Below the pieces are notes generated by a model. That model saw only the letters and a list, made by a program, of their open reading frames with translations, was not told the DNA's origin and did not search any database. The position numbers and the translations under genes were made by a program. This document shows, piece after piece, positions 49,048-58,049 of a stretch of 64,000 nt of DNA; position 1 is the stretch's first letter; every line of letters starts with the position of its first letter. Location of the stretch: NCBI RefSeq assembly GCF_002902905.1, contig NZ_CP026124.1, positions 1,550,001-1,614,000 of the forward strand, written 5' to 3'. Source of the stretch: Achromobacter sp. AONIH1. Its GTDB lineage: Bacteria; Pseudomonadota; Gammaproteobacteria; Burkholderiales; Burkholderiaceae_B.

Positions 49048-50268
49048 ATGACGAATTCCAACAATAATGCCCATCAGCCGGCGCCGCGGCCTTCCGCGGG
49101 CGCCCAGCTTGCTCCCAAGCGGCGGCTGAACTGGAACGATCCGGGCGTGCGGGCGGTGGTGTATCAGGTGGTCGCGCTGGGCGCTGTAGCGCTGGCCGTG
49201 TGGTTCCTGGTATCGAACACCCTGCACAACCTGGCGGTGCGCAACATCGCCACCGGTTTCGGCTTCCTCAATCGCGAGGCCGGCTTCGCCATCGGCGAGA
49301 CACTGGTTTCCTACACACCCGCCGACACTTATGGCCGCGCCATCTGGGTCGGTCTGCTCAACACCCTGCGCGTGGCGGTCATCGGCATCGTGCTGGCCAC
49401 CATCCTCGGCACGCTGATCGGCATCGGCCGGCTGTCGAAGAACTGGCTGATCGCCAAGATCACCTCGATCTACGTCGAGGTCATGCGCAACGTGCCGCTG
49501 CTGCTGCAGCTGTTCTTCTGGTACGCGCTGATCACGGAAAACATGCCGGGTCCGCGCCAGGCGCACAACCCGCTGCCGGGCGTGTTCATCTCCAACCGCG
49601 GCCTGAAGGTGCCGGGGCTGGAGGGCAACTCGCTGGACTGGATGCTGGTCGGGCTGGCCGTGGCCATCGTCGCCATCCTGTTCCTGGGCCACTGGGGCAG
49701 GAAGCGCCAGGAAGCCACCGGACGCGTGTTCCCGCTGGGCCGCGCCGCCATCGGCCTGATCGTGCTCGGCCCGCTGGTCGGCTGGCTGGCCAGCGGCGCC
49801 TCGCTGACGCTGGACATGCCGGAACTGAAGGGCTTCAACTTCTCGGGCGGCCTGACGCTCTCGCCGGAATTCGCCGCGCTGCTGGCCGGCCTGGTGATCT
49901 ACACCTCGGCCTTCATCGCCGAAGTGGTGCGCTCGGGCATCCAGGCGGTGAACAACGGCCAGTGGGAAGCGGCCGGCTCGCTGGGCCTGCGCCGTCCGCT
50001 GGTGCTGCGCCTGGTGGTGTTGCCGCAGGCGCTGCGCGTGATCATCCCGCCGATGACCAGCCAGTACCTGAACCTGACCAAGAACAGCTCGCTGGCCGTG
50101 GCCATCGGCTATCCGGACATCGTGTCGGTGGTCAACACCACGCTGAACCAGACGGGCCAGGCGATCGAGGGCATCCTCATCATCATGGCAGCCTACCTGA
50201 CTGTCAGCCTGTCGATCTCGATTTTCATGAACTGGTACAACAAGCGCATTGCGCTGGTGGAGCGTTGA
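49048..50268 (+). CDS. aapQ: General L-amino acid ABC transporter permease (AapQ)
   Basis: This 406-residue inner-membrane permease of the HisMQ type has about eight hydrophobic segments and a long periplasmic insert near 170-200, as in AapQ/BztB. The EAA loop motif appears as NGQWEAAGSLGLRRPLVLRLVVLPQALRVIIPP (about 305-337). It follows aapJ after a 125-base gap and is followed at one base by aapM, with which it forms the channel. Confidence 0.95.
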   Translation: MTNSNNNAHQPAPRPSAGAQLAPKRRLNWNDPGVRAVVYQVVALGAVALAVWFLVSNTLHNLAVRNIATGFGFLNREAGFAIGETLVSYTPADTYGRAIWVGLLNTLRVAVIGIVLATILGTLIGIGRLSKNWLIAKITSIYVEVMRNVPLLLQLFFWYALITENMPGPRQAHNPLPGVFISNRGLKVPGLEGNSLDWMLVGLAVAIVAILFLGHWGRKRQEATGRVFPLGRAAIGLIVLGPLVGWLASGASLTLDMPELKGFNFSGGLTLSPEFAALLAGLVIYTSAFIAEVVRSGIQAVNNGQWEAAGSLGLRRPLVLRLVVLPQALRVIIPPMTSQYLNLTKNSSLAVAIGYPDIVSVVNTTLNQTGQAIEGILIIMAAYLTVSLSISIFMNWYNKRIALVER

Positions 50269-50269
50269 G

Positions 50270-51373
50270 ATGAGCAGCACTACGCATACCCCCAGTGAAG
50301 GCCTGCCGCCGCCCAAGACGCATACCGGCCTCTGGGCCTGGCTGCGCAGCCGCCTGTTTTCCTCGCCGCTGAACATCCTCATCACGGTGCTGGCCGCCTG
50401 GTTCCTGCTGATGGCGGTGCCGGCGCTGGTGGAGTGGGCCTTCATCAAGGCCAACTACACGGCCAGCAACGCCCAGGAATGCCGCCAGTCGGTGGGCGGA
50501 GCCTGCTGGGCCTTCATCATTGAAAAGCACCGGTTGATCCTGTTCGGCACCTATCCGTTCGACGAGCAATGGCGCCCGCTGATCGCCACCATCATCCTGG
50601 TGGCGGTGATCGTGTGCAGCGGCATCCGCCGTTTCTGGAACTGGAAGCTGGCCCTGATCTGGACCGTCGGCCTGACGGCCGTCGCGCTCCTGATGTGGGG
50701 CGGCGTGTTCGGCCTGAGCTACGTCGAGAACGCGCGTTGGGGCGGTCTGCCGCTCACGTTGATCCTGTCGACCTTCGGCATCGCCTTCGCCTTCCCCATC
50801 GGCGTGCTGCTGGCCCTGGGCCGGCGCTCGAAGATGCCGGCGATCAAGGCGCTGTGCGTCGTGTACATCGAGCTGATCCGGGGCGTGCCGCTGATCAGTC
50901 TGCTGTTCATGTCCTCGGTGATGCTGCCGCTGTTCCTGCCGGAAGGCTTCTCCATCGACAAGCTGCTGCGCGCGCAGATCGCCATCATCATGTTCGCGGC
51001 GGCCTACATCGCCGAGACCGTGCGCGGCGGTTTGCAGGCGATCCCCAAGGGGCAGTACGAAGGCGCGGATTCGCTGGGCCTGAACTACTGGCAGCAGATG
51101 CGCAAGATCATCCTGCCGCAGGCGCTGAAGATCGTGATCCCGCCGCTGGTGAGCATCTTCATCGCGCTGTTCAAGGACACCTCGCTGGTGGTGATCATCG
51201 GCATCTTCGACCTGACGCTCGCGGCCAAGGCGGCCCTGTCCGACGCGGCATGGCGCGGGTTCGGGGTGGAGGCGTACCTGTTCATCTCGCTCATCTACTT
51301 CGTGTTCTGCTTTTCCATGTCCAAATACAGCCAGGCGCTGGAACGGCGACTGGCCACTGGCCACGCGCGCTAG
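50270..51373 (+). CDS. aapM: General L-amino acid ABC transporter permease (AapM)
   Basis: This 367-residue permease is the partner of AapQ. It has about eight hydrophobic segments and the EAA motif GQYEGADSLGLNYWQQMRKIILPQALKIVIPP (about 262-293). N-terminal residues are hydrophilic with a PPP stretch. The ATG at 50270 was chosen as GGAG lies eight bases upstream. It follows the aapQ stop immediately, and AapP supplies ATP hydrolysis. Confidence 0.95.
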   Translation: MSSTTHTPSEGLPPPKTHTGLWAWLRSRLFSSPLNILITVLAAWFLLMAVPALVEWAFIKANYTASNAQECRQSVGGACWAFIIEKHRLILFGTYPFDEQWRPLIATIILVAVIVCSGIRRFWNWKLALIWTVGLTAVALLMWGGVFGLSYVENARWGGLPLTLILSTFGIAFAFPIGVLLALGRRSKMPAIKALCVVYIELIRGVPLISLLFMSSVMLPLFLPEGFSIDKLLRAQIAIIMFAAAYIAETVRGGLQAIPKGQYEGADSLGLNYWQQMRKIILPQALKIVIPPLVSIFIALFKDTSLVVIIGIFDLTLAAKAALSDAAWRGFGVEAYLFISLIYFVFCFSMSKYSQALERRLATGHAR

Positions 51374-51433
51374 CCACTACCGCGCGTCCGCCGCGAGGCG
51401 GGCGCGCACAGCGATATCTACGGGAGTACAGGC

Positions 51434-52174
51434 ATGTCTGATGCCATCATTCGTTTGCAGGACGTGAACAAGTGGTACGGCCAGTTCCACGTTTTGCGCA
51501 ACATCAACCTGGACGTGGCGCCGGGGGAACGCATCGTGGTCTGCGGACCGTCGGGTTCCGGCAAGTCCACCATGATCCGTTGCATCAACCGGCTGGAAGA
51601 GCACCAGAAGGGCCACATCATCGTGGACGGCACCGAGCTCACCAACGACCTCAAGCACATCGAGACGATCCGCAAGGACGTGGGCATGGTGTTCCAGCAC
51701 TTCAACCTGTTCCCGCACCTGACGGTGCTGGAGAACCTGACGCTGGGCCCCATGTGGGTGCTGAAGAAGCCGCGCGCCGAGGCCGAGGCCACGGCCATGA
51801 AATACCTGGAGCGCGTGCGCATCCCCGACCAGGCCAAGAAGTTTCCCGGCCAGCTGTCCGGCGGCCAGCAGCAGCGCGTGGCCATCGCGCGTTCGTTGTG
51901 CATGAGCCCCAAGATCATGCTGTTCGATGAGCCGACCTCGGCGCTCGACCCCGAAATGGTCAAGGAAGTGCTGGACGTGATGGTGAGCCTGGCCCAGGAA
52001 AGCGGCATGACCATGCTGTGCGTGACCCACGAAATGGGCTTCGCGCGCAAGGTGGCCAACCGCGTCATCTTCATGGACCGTGGCGAGATCATCGAGCAGA
52101 ACAGCCCGGACGAGTTCTTCGACAATCCGCAGAACGAACGGACCAAGCTGTTCCTGAGCCAGATCCTGCATTGA
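51434..52174 (+). CDS. aapP: General L-amino acid ABC transporter ATP-binding protein (AapP)
   Basis: This 246-residue polar amino acid-type ATPase has Walker [11 protein letters not shown] (about 35-44), signature [14 protein letters not shown], Walker [17 protein letters not shown] and the H-loop [12 protein letters not shown]. It is the last gene of aapJQMP. A terminator follows 20 bases after the stop. Confidence 0.97.
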   Translation: MSDAIIRLQDVNKWYGQFHVLRNINLDVAPGERIVVCGPSGSGKSTMIRCINRLEEHQKGHIIVDGTELTNDLKHIETIRKDVGMVFQHFNLFPHLTVLENLTLGPMWVLKKPRAEAEATAMKYLERVRIPDQAKKFPGQLSGGQQQRVAIARSLCMSPKIMLFDEPTSALDPEMVKEVLDVMVSLAQESGMTMLCVTHEMGFARKVANRVIFMDRGEIIEQNSPDEFFDNPQNERTKLFLSQILH

Positions 52175-52194
52175 CGGGCGGCGAATCCGGCATG

Positions 52195-52220
52195 AAAAAG
52201 CCGCCTTCGGGCGGTTTTTT
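52195..52220 (+). terminator. Rho-independent terminator of the aap operon
   Basis: AAAAAGCCGCC-TTC-GGGCGGTTTTTT is an A/T-flanked stem with a strong T-run directly after aapP. Confidence 0.9.
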
Positions 52221-52283
52221 CATCGTCGGGCCGCTGCGGTATGCTACGAGCCGCCATTCAAGCGTAGACAGGAGCAAGACCCC

Positions 52284-53300
52284 ATGAACCAAGCCCCCCG
52301 CAGCGCCGTCCGTCGCGTCCTGCTGAGCGGCGCCGTGGCGCTGGCCGCCGCGCTGTCCTTCGGCGCGCCCGCCCAGGCCCAGAACACCGATTTCCCCACC
52401 AAGCCGCTGCGCTTCGTGGTGCCTTACCCGCCTGGCGGCCCGCTCGACACCATGGCCCGCATGCTGGCCGAGAAGGTGCGCGGCTCGCTGGGCCAGCCCG
52501 TCATCGTCGAGAACCGCTCCGGCGCGGGCGGCAACATCGGCGCCGACCTGGTGGCCAAGGCGCCGGCCGACGGCTACACGCTGGTCATGGGCGCGGTGGC
52601 GACCCACGCCATCAACCCCTGGCTGTTCGCCAACCTGCCGTATGACCCGGTCAAGGACTTCGCGCCGGTCACCATCGTGGCCTCGGTGCCGAACGTGCTG
52701 GTCATGAACGTCGAGTTCGCGCAGAAGAACAAGATCGAGAAGCTGGCCGACCTGATCGACTACGCCAAGAAGAATCCCGGCAAGCTGAACTACGGCTCGG
52801 GCGGCAACGGCAGCGCCGGCCACCTGTCGGGCGAGCTGCTCAAGGCGCGCGCCGGCATCAGCGTCGAGCACATTCCCTACCAGGGCGCCGCGCCCGCGCA
52901 GCTGGCGCTGCTGTCGGGCCAGTCGGACTTCATGTTCGATAACCTGGCCGCGTCCGCGCCGCTGATCAAGGACGGCAAGGTCAAGGCGCTGGCCGTGACC
53001 ACCGCCAAGCGTTCCTCGCTGCTGGCCGACGTGCCCACCGTGGAAGAGTCCGGCGTCCAGGGCTTCGACCTGGGCACCTGGTTCGGCGTCTTCACCACGG
53101 GCGGCACGCCTGCGCCGGTGGTCGCCAAGCTGAACCAGGCCTATGCCGACGCGATGAAGCAGGACGACGTCAAGCAGCGCCTGTTGACCATGGGTTCGGA
53201 AGCGGGCCCGATGACGCCGGAAGCCTTCGCCGAGTTCGTCAAGAATGAAAAGGCCAAGTACCAGGAGATCGTCAAGATCTCGGGCGCCAGCCTGAACTGA
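52284..53300 (+). CDS. Bug-family tripartite tricarboxylate-type solute receptor
   Basis: This 338-residue periplasmic receptor of the Bug/TctC family has a signal peptide (about 1-32, ending APAQAQ) and the fold signatures PLRFVVPYPPGGPLDTMARMLA, GQPVIVENRSGAGGNIGADLVAKAPADGYTL and MNVEFAQKNKIEK. Family members bind carboxylates and related compounds; no TctA/TctB membrane genes are adjacent, which is usual for Bug proteins in Alcaligenaceae. Residues 287-338 and the following terminator are duplicated at 59512-59715, beyond the RND operon. Confidence 0.93.
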   Translation: MNQAPRSAVRRVLLSGAVALAAALSFGAPAQAQNTDFPTKPLRFVVPYPPGGPLDTMARMLAEKVRGSLGQPVIVENRSGAGGNIGADLVAKAPADGYTLVMGAVATHAINPWLFANLPYDPVKDFAPVTIVASVPNVLVMNVEFAQKNKIEKLADLIDYAKKNPGKLNYGSGGNGSAGHLSGELLKARAGISVEHIPYQGAAPAQLALLSGQSDFMFDNLAASAPLIKDGKVKALAVTTAKRSSLLADVPTVEESGVQGFDLGTWFGVFTTGGTPAPVVAKLNQAYADAMKQDDVKQRLLTMGSEAGPMTPEAFAEFVKNEKAKYQEIVKISGASLN

Positions 53301-53347
53301 TACGGCTTTGAACCAAGGACGGCCCGGCGCGCCATGCGCCGGGCCGT
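53143..53347 (+). repeat. Direct repeat flanking the RND island, left copy
   Basis: The last 158 bases of the Bug gene through its stop and the following TACGGC match 59512-59675 with few changes. The four differences between KQDDVK and the stop change codons to give G/S, E/G, Y/C and S/T. A related terminator stem follows both copies. The left copy belongs to the intact gene. Confidence 0.9.
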
Positions 53348-53350
53348 TTG
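53319..53350 (+). terminator. Terminator of the Bug gene (left copy)
   Basis: ACGGCCCGGCGC-GCCAT-GCGCCGGGCCGT followed by TTTG. A close relative follows the right repeat copy at 59687. Confidence 0.75.
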
Positions 53351-53758
53351 TATTTGAAGTATGGGATCAGCCTGGTACGGGCGACTCGCAGGCCGTCTGC
53401 GACGGGTACTGCTGCCTCTCAAGGTCTTCGCAGATCATGCGCGCGGCGCTGCCACGCTGTTTCAAGCAAACGACGTCAACGGCGGTCATGGGCCGTAGTC
53501 TGCATGGTTGAAAAGTGCCAGGATTCCATGTCCTGTGGCGCAGTTTCTACGGTCATGAATTTAGGTTTCCTAAATCAAGCGACTACTTTATATCGCTTTT
53601 TGGTATGTATTCGGCTAACTAGAATCCACGAGGAATTCATGAATATTTAGATTAACTAACTTGAAAACGAGGATCATGCCTTTCCATCAAGAGCGTGAAT
53701 GCCTGCCCGTCTGCCGGGATGTGGACGCCATCACAGATACCGCCCGCGCGGTGAAATC
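53351..53758 (+). other. Leader of the RND operon, no gene recognised
   Basis: Short frames exist here but none is convincing. The stretch becomes A/T-rich from about 53550 and contains the dyad at 53559-53575. No local regulator gene was found in the island. Confidence 0.5.
53559..53575. promoter_or_regulatory. Candidate operator of the RND operon
   Basis: ATTTAGG-TTT-CCTAAAT is a perfect 7-bp inverted repeat with a 3-base spacer, 184 bases before the adaptor start, in an A/T-rich leader. Its regulator is not encoded nearby. Confidence 0.4.
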
Positions 53759-54898
53759 ATGAGGCCAGTTCGTCGAGTGCCGGCGAAGCTGGTATTGATT
53801 GGCACGATGATCGCCACCGCAGTGGGCGGTCTGTTTCTGTTCGATACGCTGCGCAAGCGGGCGGCCATCGAAGCGGCGCAAGCGAACACCGAAATCGCGG
53901 CGGTTGCTGTGGTGGTGCGCCGGATAGATGCCAAGGCATCGCAACAAACCATTGATGCTGTCGGCACGGTGGTCGCAGATCAACAGGTGCTTGTCGCATC
54001 CGAGACCGCTGGGCGCGTGACCCGGATTCATTTTGAAAGTGGCGAAATCGTCAAGGCTGGCGCCCCGCTGCTCCAGGTCAACAATGCCGCGAAAATCAAA
54101 GAGCTGGAGAGATATCGGGCGACAGCCCAGCTCGCTCAGTTCAGCCTCGAACGCGCGAAAAGATTGAATGGCCAGTCGATGTCGCGCGCCGAATATGAGC
54201 AGCATGTCGCTGCATATGACGAGAGCAATGCCCTTGTTGCGCAGACAGAAGCCGAGCTCGCCTTGCGTCTGGTGCGCGCGCCCTTTGCTGGCGAACTCGG
54301 AATCCGGCGAGTGAATCTGGGGCAATACGTCGAAGCCGGCACGCCGATTGCCACGCTTACCAACCTCGACACTCTCCATGTTGACTTTGCCGTTCCAGAG
54401 CGCTATCGCTCCATGCTCTTCCCAGGGCTTCAGATTTCCCTGGTTGGCGAGGTGACGGGGCAACCTACCGTCCAGGGAAGAATCACGTCGATCGATTCGC
54501 AGGTGGATGCGACGCATCGCACAGCTTCTGTCAGGGCGACCCTGAGCGCTGAAGGGCGTCGGCATCTATGGCCGGGCGCTTTTGCACGCGTCCGCGTGCA
54601 ACTACCTGAAGGCGAGGCCATGTTGCACGTACCCTCGATTGCCATCAGCCACTCCTTGTCGGGGCAGTCGCTATTCGTCATTCGCAAAGACCAGGCCCGC
54701 GACGTTGCTCGCCTGATGCCCATTCAGGTTGGCGAAAATCATGGAGGCGATGTGGCCGTTAAGGCTGGTGAGCTTCGTGCGGGCGACCTCGTCGTCGTGG
54801 CAGGCCAAATAAACTTGCGAGACAACACGCCCGTCACTCTGCGGATACAAGGTCAAGATGGCGAAGCGCTTGATCTCCCCGCTGCTGAGGGAGAGTGA
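53759..54898 (+). CDS. RND efflux periplasmic adaptor (membrane-fusion protein)
   Basis: This 379-residue adaptor has an N-terminal membrane anchor (about 9-30), a lipoyl half-motif QVLVASETAGRVTRIHFESGEIVKAGAPLLQ, a short alpha-hairpin (about 110-165) and beta-barrel blocks (VRAPFAGELGIRRVNLGQYVEAGTPI, VDATHRTASVRATL). The ATG at 53759 was chosen as a better n-region than an in-frame ATG at 53699. It is followed after two bases by the pump gene. Base composition is lower in GC than the flanks. Confidence 0.93.
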   Translation: MRPVRRVPAKLVLIGTMIATAVGGLFLFDTLRKRAAIEAAQANTEIAAVAVVVRRIDAKASQQTIDAVGTVVADQQVLVASETAGRVTRIHFESGEIVKAGAPLLQVNNAAKIKELERYRATAQLAQFSLERAKRLNGQSMSRAEYEQHVAAYDESNALVAQTEAELALRLVRAPFAGELGIRRVNLGQYVEAGTPIATLTNLDTLHVDFAVPERYRSMLFPGLQISLVGEVTGQPTVQGRITSIDSQVDATHRTASVRATLSAEGRRHLWPGAFARVRVQLPEGEAMLHVPSIAISHSLSGQSLFVIRKDQARDVARLMPIQVGENHGGDVAVKAGELRAGDLVVVAGQINLRDNTPVTLRIQGQDGEALDLPAAEGE

Positions 54899-54900
54899 AA

Positions 54901-57900
54901 ATGGCCATTACCGACGTTTTTATTCGGCGTCCTGTCTTCACATGTGCGTTCGCATTGCTTATCGCGCTTGTCGGGTTGCGCGCGGTATTGAACCTGCCCA
55001 TGCGCCAATATCCGAAAATAGAAAGTGCCGTTGTCAATGTCACAACCGAGTATCCCGGCGCTTCCGCGGAGCTGATACAGGGCTTCGTCACAACCACGCT
55101 GGCTCAGGCGATCGCGACCACGCAAGGTGTGGAATACATGTCGTCGTCATCAGAGCAAGGGCGCAGCACTATCACCGCCCATCTGCGCCTGAACGAAAAC
55201 TCGGACACCGCCCTGACAGAAGTGCTTGCAAAGGTGAACGAGGTTCGCTATCTGCTGCCAAAGGATGCTTACGATCCGGTTGTCGTTCGGCAGGCGCCTG
55301 GGGCGATCGGCGTTATATATGCGGGATTCGATGGTCCCGAGGACGGAAACCTCACTCGCATCACCGACTATCTCACACGCGTTGCGCGCCCGATGCTGAC
55401 GACCATTGATGGCGTGGCCGCAGTCAACATCCTGGGCGCGCAATCCCTATCCATGAGGATCTGGCTGGATCCGCTGCGCATGGCCGCACATGGCATCAGT
55501 GCGTCGGATATTCAGGCCGCCATCGAGGACAACAACTATCAGGCGGCGCCGGGGCAAATCAAGGGGGAATTCACGGTCAGCAATGTTCACGCCGACACGA
55601 ACTTGAACGGTGTGGAGGGGTTTCGCCGCCTTGTGGTCAAGAGCGGAAAGAGTCCGATACGCCTGGAAGACGTGGCAACTGTGGAAATAGGCGCGCAGCA
55701 CCGGAATCAGGTCGCCAGCATGAACGGCGAACCCGCTGTCTATCTTGAGGTAATGGCAACGCCCAGCGGGAATCCGCTGGCGATTTCACGTGACGTCAAA
55801 GCGGTATTGAACAAGTTGGACTTGCCCGCGGGATCCAGCATGGCCATTCCATATGACGTGACGGTATTCATCGACGCGGCGATCGACAATGTGCTTCTGA
55901 AACTTGTCCTTGCCAGCGTGGAAGTGGTTTTGGTCATTTTCCTGTTCCTGGGCTCTTTCCGCGCGGTGGCTGTGCCCATGCTCAGCATTCCGCTGTCTCT
56001 GTTGGGCGCAAGCGCAATCATGCTGGCGCTTGGCTTCAGCTTGAATCTCCTGACCTTGCTGGCGATGGTTCTTGCCATCGGGCTGGTTGTCGACGATGCA
56101 ATCGTCGTGGTGGAAAACGTCCATCGACGAATGGAGGAAGGCGAGAAGGCCCTGGAGGCCGCGCTGCACGGCGCGCGTGAGATTGCCGCTCCCGTCCTGA
56201 CCATGGCGGCCACGCTGGTGGCAGTCTATGCGCCGCTTGGCCTGGTGGGTGGATTGACTGGCGCGCTGTTCAGTGAATTCGCATTCACCTTGGCTGCGGC
56301 CGTCGTCGTATCCGCGATCGTCGCCCTTACCGTCTCTCCCATGGCGGCGTCCCGGTTGCTTCAAAAGGGGGCGACAAGTCGCTTTGGCAAAGCCGTTGAA
56401 AGTGCCACGGGAAAAATCGTGGATCGATATGATCGTCTGCTGGGGAAAATGCTGCGCGACACGCGACCAGTCCTGATGGTTGGCGCGGGCGTCTTGGTCG
56501 GTCTCCCCATTCTCTTCGGAGGGCTTCAGTCGGAGCTTGCGCCGACGGAAGATCAAGGCGAAGTCATTGTGGATATGAAAGCGCCAGAGGCCGCGAATCT
56601 GGAATTTCTGGAGGGGGAAGCCAAACGTGTGGCGGCAACTCTGATTGATGTTCCGGAATCCGGCATCGTCTACGTGGTATCGGGCGTGGGCAGCGCGCTG
56701 AATCGTGGCTGGGGCGGCGTGATGTTGAGCCACTGGAGGGAGCGTCACCGCTCGGCGAAGGAAATCATGACCGCTCTGCAAGAAAATCTGCCGACCGTTG
56801 AAGGCATCGCCGCCACCGCTTTCCTGCCGGCGCCCTTGCCTGGTTCCGTGGGGGGCTTCCCGGTTCAATTTGTCCTGTCCTCTCCCGACAAGCATGAAAG
56901 CGTTCATGCCTCGATGGAGAAAATAAAAGCTGCGGCAAGAGCTAGCGGGTACTTCGCATTCGTGGACTCGGACCTGACTTTTTCCAAGCCGACAGTGTTG
57001 GTCCGCATAGACCGTGCGCGCGCGCATGATTTGGGCTTGAGCATGAAGGAAATAGGAGACACGCTGTCCCGCTTGACGGGCGAGGCATACGTGAATCGCT
57101 TTGGAGCTCAAGGCCGCGCCTATGATGTTATTCCCCAGGCGCCGCGGCATCTGCGTCTCAACGCGGACGCGCTGGCGCTATACCATGTACGCACCGCGGC
57201 GGGTGACATGGTTCCGTTGTCGTCCGTGGTCAGCCTGGAGCAAGGCGTCGAGGCAAACGCGCTGACGCAGTTCAATCAGCTCAACAGTGCAACGCTGGTG
57301 GCCGTGCCGAATCCGGGCGTCACCCTTGGGCAAGCTGTCGGCTTCCTGCAAGCCGAAGCCGACATGCTGAAGCGTGACGGTGTGCAATCAGACTTTCTGG
57401 GCGAGTCGCGTCAATATCTGCAGGAGCAAGGGCGGTTTGCGATTACCTTTGCATTTGCCTTGGCGTTTATTTTTCTTGTGCTGGCTGCCCAATTCGAAAG
57501 CATCAGGGATCCGCTCCTGATTTTGACGACAGTGCCCCTGGCAGCCTTTGGCGCGCTATCCGCCATGTTCTTTGGTTTCGGCACGTTGAACATCTATACC
57601 CAGATCGGCCTGGTCACGCTCGTGGGCTTGATAGCAAAGCACGGCATCCTCATCGTGGAATTCGCCAATGCGCAACAGCGCAGTACTGGCGCCGCTCGTG
57701 GTGATGCGGTGCGGGCTGCCGCCCGCACGAGAATACGCCCCATTCTGATGACCACCGCAGCCATGGTTGGCGGGTTGCTGCCCCTGATGTTTGCCAGTGG
57801 CGCGGGAGCAGGCAGCCAGCGGGCAATCGCCACCGTGCTGGTGACGGGGTTGCTGATCGGGACGATGTTCACGCTCTTCGTGCTTCCCGCCATCTATGCG

Positions 57901-57975
57901 CGATTTGGTCGCCAACTTGCGTCGCCGTCTGTGAAGAACGATCGCCGCTTCAGCGACATGGAGGTGATGTCGTGA
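54901..57975 (+). CDS. RND multidrug efflux pump, inner-membrane subunit (HAE1 type)
   Basis: This 1024-residue proton-driven pump has the usual 12 transmembrane segments and two large periplasmic loops. Landmarks are the N-terminal ITDVFIRRPVFTCAFALL, TM4 acidic pair Asp398-Asp399 in GLVVDDAIVVVENVHRRM, and TM10 Lys in TLVGLIAKHGILIVEFA. The family exports hydrophobic drugs, dyes, detergents or signals; substrates cannot be read here. ATG 54901 has GAGGGAG at good spacing. It is flanked by adaptor and outer-membrane genes. Confidence 0.96.
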   Translation: MAITDVFIRRPVFTCAFALLIALVGLRAVLNLPMRQYPKIESAVVNVTTEYPGASAELIQGFVTTTLAQAIATTQGVEYMSSSSEQGRSTITAHLRLNENSDTALTEVLAKVNEVRYLLPKDAYDPVVVRQAPGAIGVIYAGFDGPEDGNLTRITDYLTRVARPMLTTIDGVAAVNILGAQSLSMRIWLDPLRMAAHGISASDIQAAIEDNNYQAAPGQIKGEFTVSNVHADTNLNGVEGFRRLVVKSGKSPIRLEDVATVEIGAQHRNQVASMNGEPAVYLEVMATPSGNPLAISRDVKAVLNKLDLPAGSSMAIPYDVTVFIDAAIDNVLLKLVLASVEVVLVIFLFLGSFRAVAVPMLSIPLSLLGASAIMLALGFSLNLLTLLAMVLAIGLVVDDAIVVVENVHRRMEEGEKALEAALHGAREIAAPVLTMAATLVAVYAPLGLVGGLTGALFSEFAFTLAAAVVVSAIVALTVSPMAASRLLQKGATSRFGKAVESATGKIVDRYDRLLGKMLRDTRPVLMVGAGVLVGLPILFGGLQSELAPTEDQGEVIVDMKAPEAANLEFLEGEAKRVAATLIDVPESGIVYVVSGVGSALNRGWGGVMLSHWRERHRSAKEIMTALQENLPTVEGIAATAFLPAPLPGSVGGFPVQFVLSSPDKHESVHASMEKIKAAARASGYFAFVDSDLTFSKPTVLVRIDRARAHDLGLSMKEIGDTLSRLTGEAYVNRFGAQGRAYDVIPQAPRHLRLNADALALYHVRTAAGDMVPLSSVVSLEQGVEANALTQFNQLNSATLVAVPNPGVTLGQAVGFLQAEADMLKRDGVQSDFLGESRQYLQEQGRFAITFAFALAFIFLVLAAQFESIRDPLLILTTVPLAAFGALSAMFFGFGTLNIYTQIGLVTLVGLIAKHGILIVEFANAQQRSTGAARGDAVRAAARTRIRPILMTTAAMVGGLLPLMFASGAGAGSQRAIATVLVTGLLIGTMFTLFVLPAIYARFGRQLASPSVKNDRRFSDMEVMS

Positions 57976-58049
57976 ACATGCGCGCCATGAATATCGCGCT
58001 ACCGGATCTTGCAAGGCAGAAAGCTCCATTGAATGTAAAGGACTCGGCA

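Noticed and set aside
53348..53650. 100-codon frame in the island leader
   Set aside because: Weak start, Arg/Ser-rich shadow-like composition and no recognisable family.
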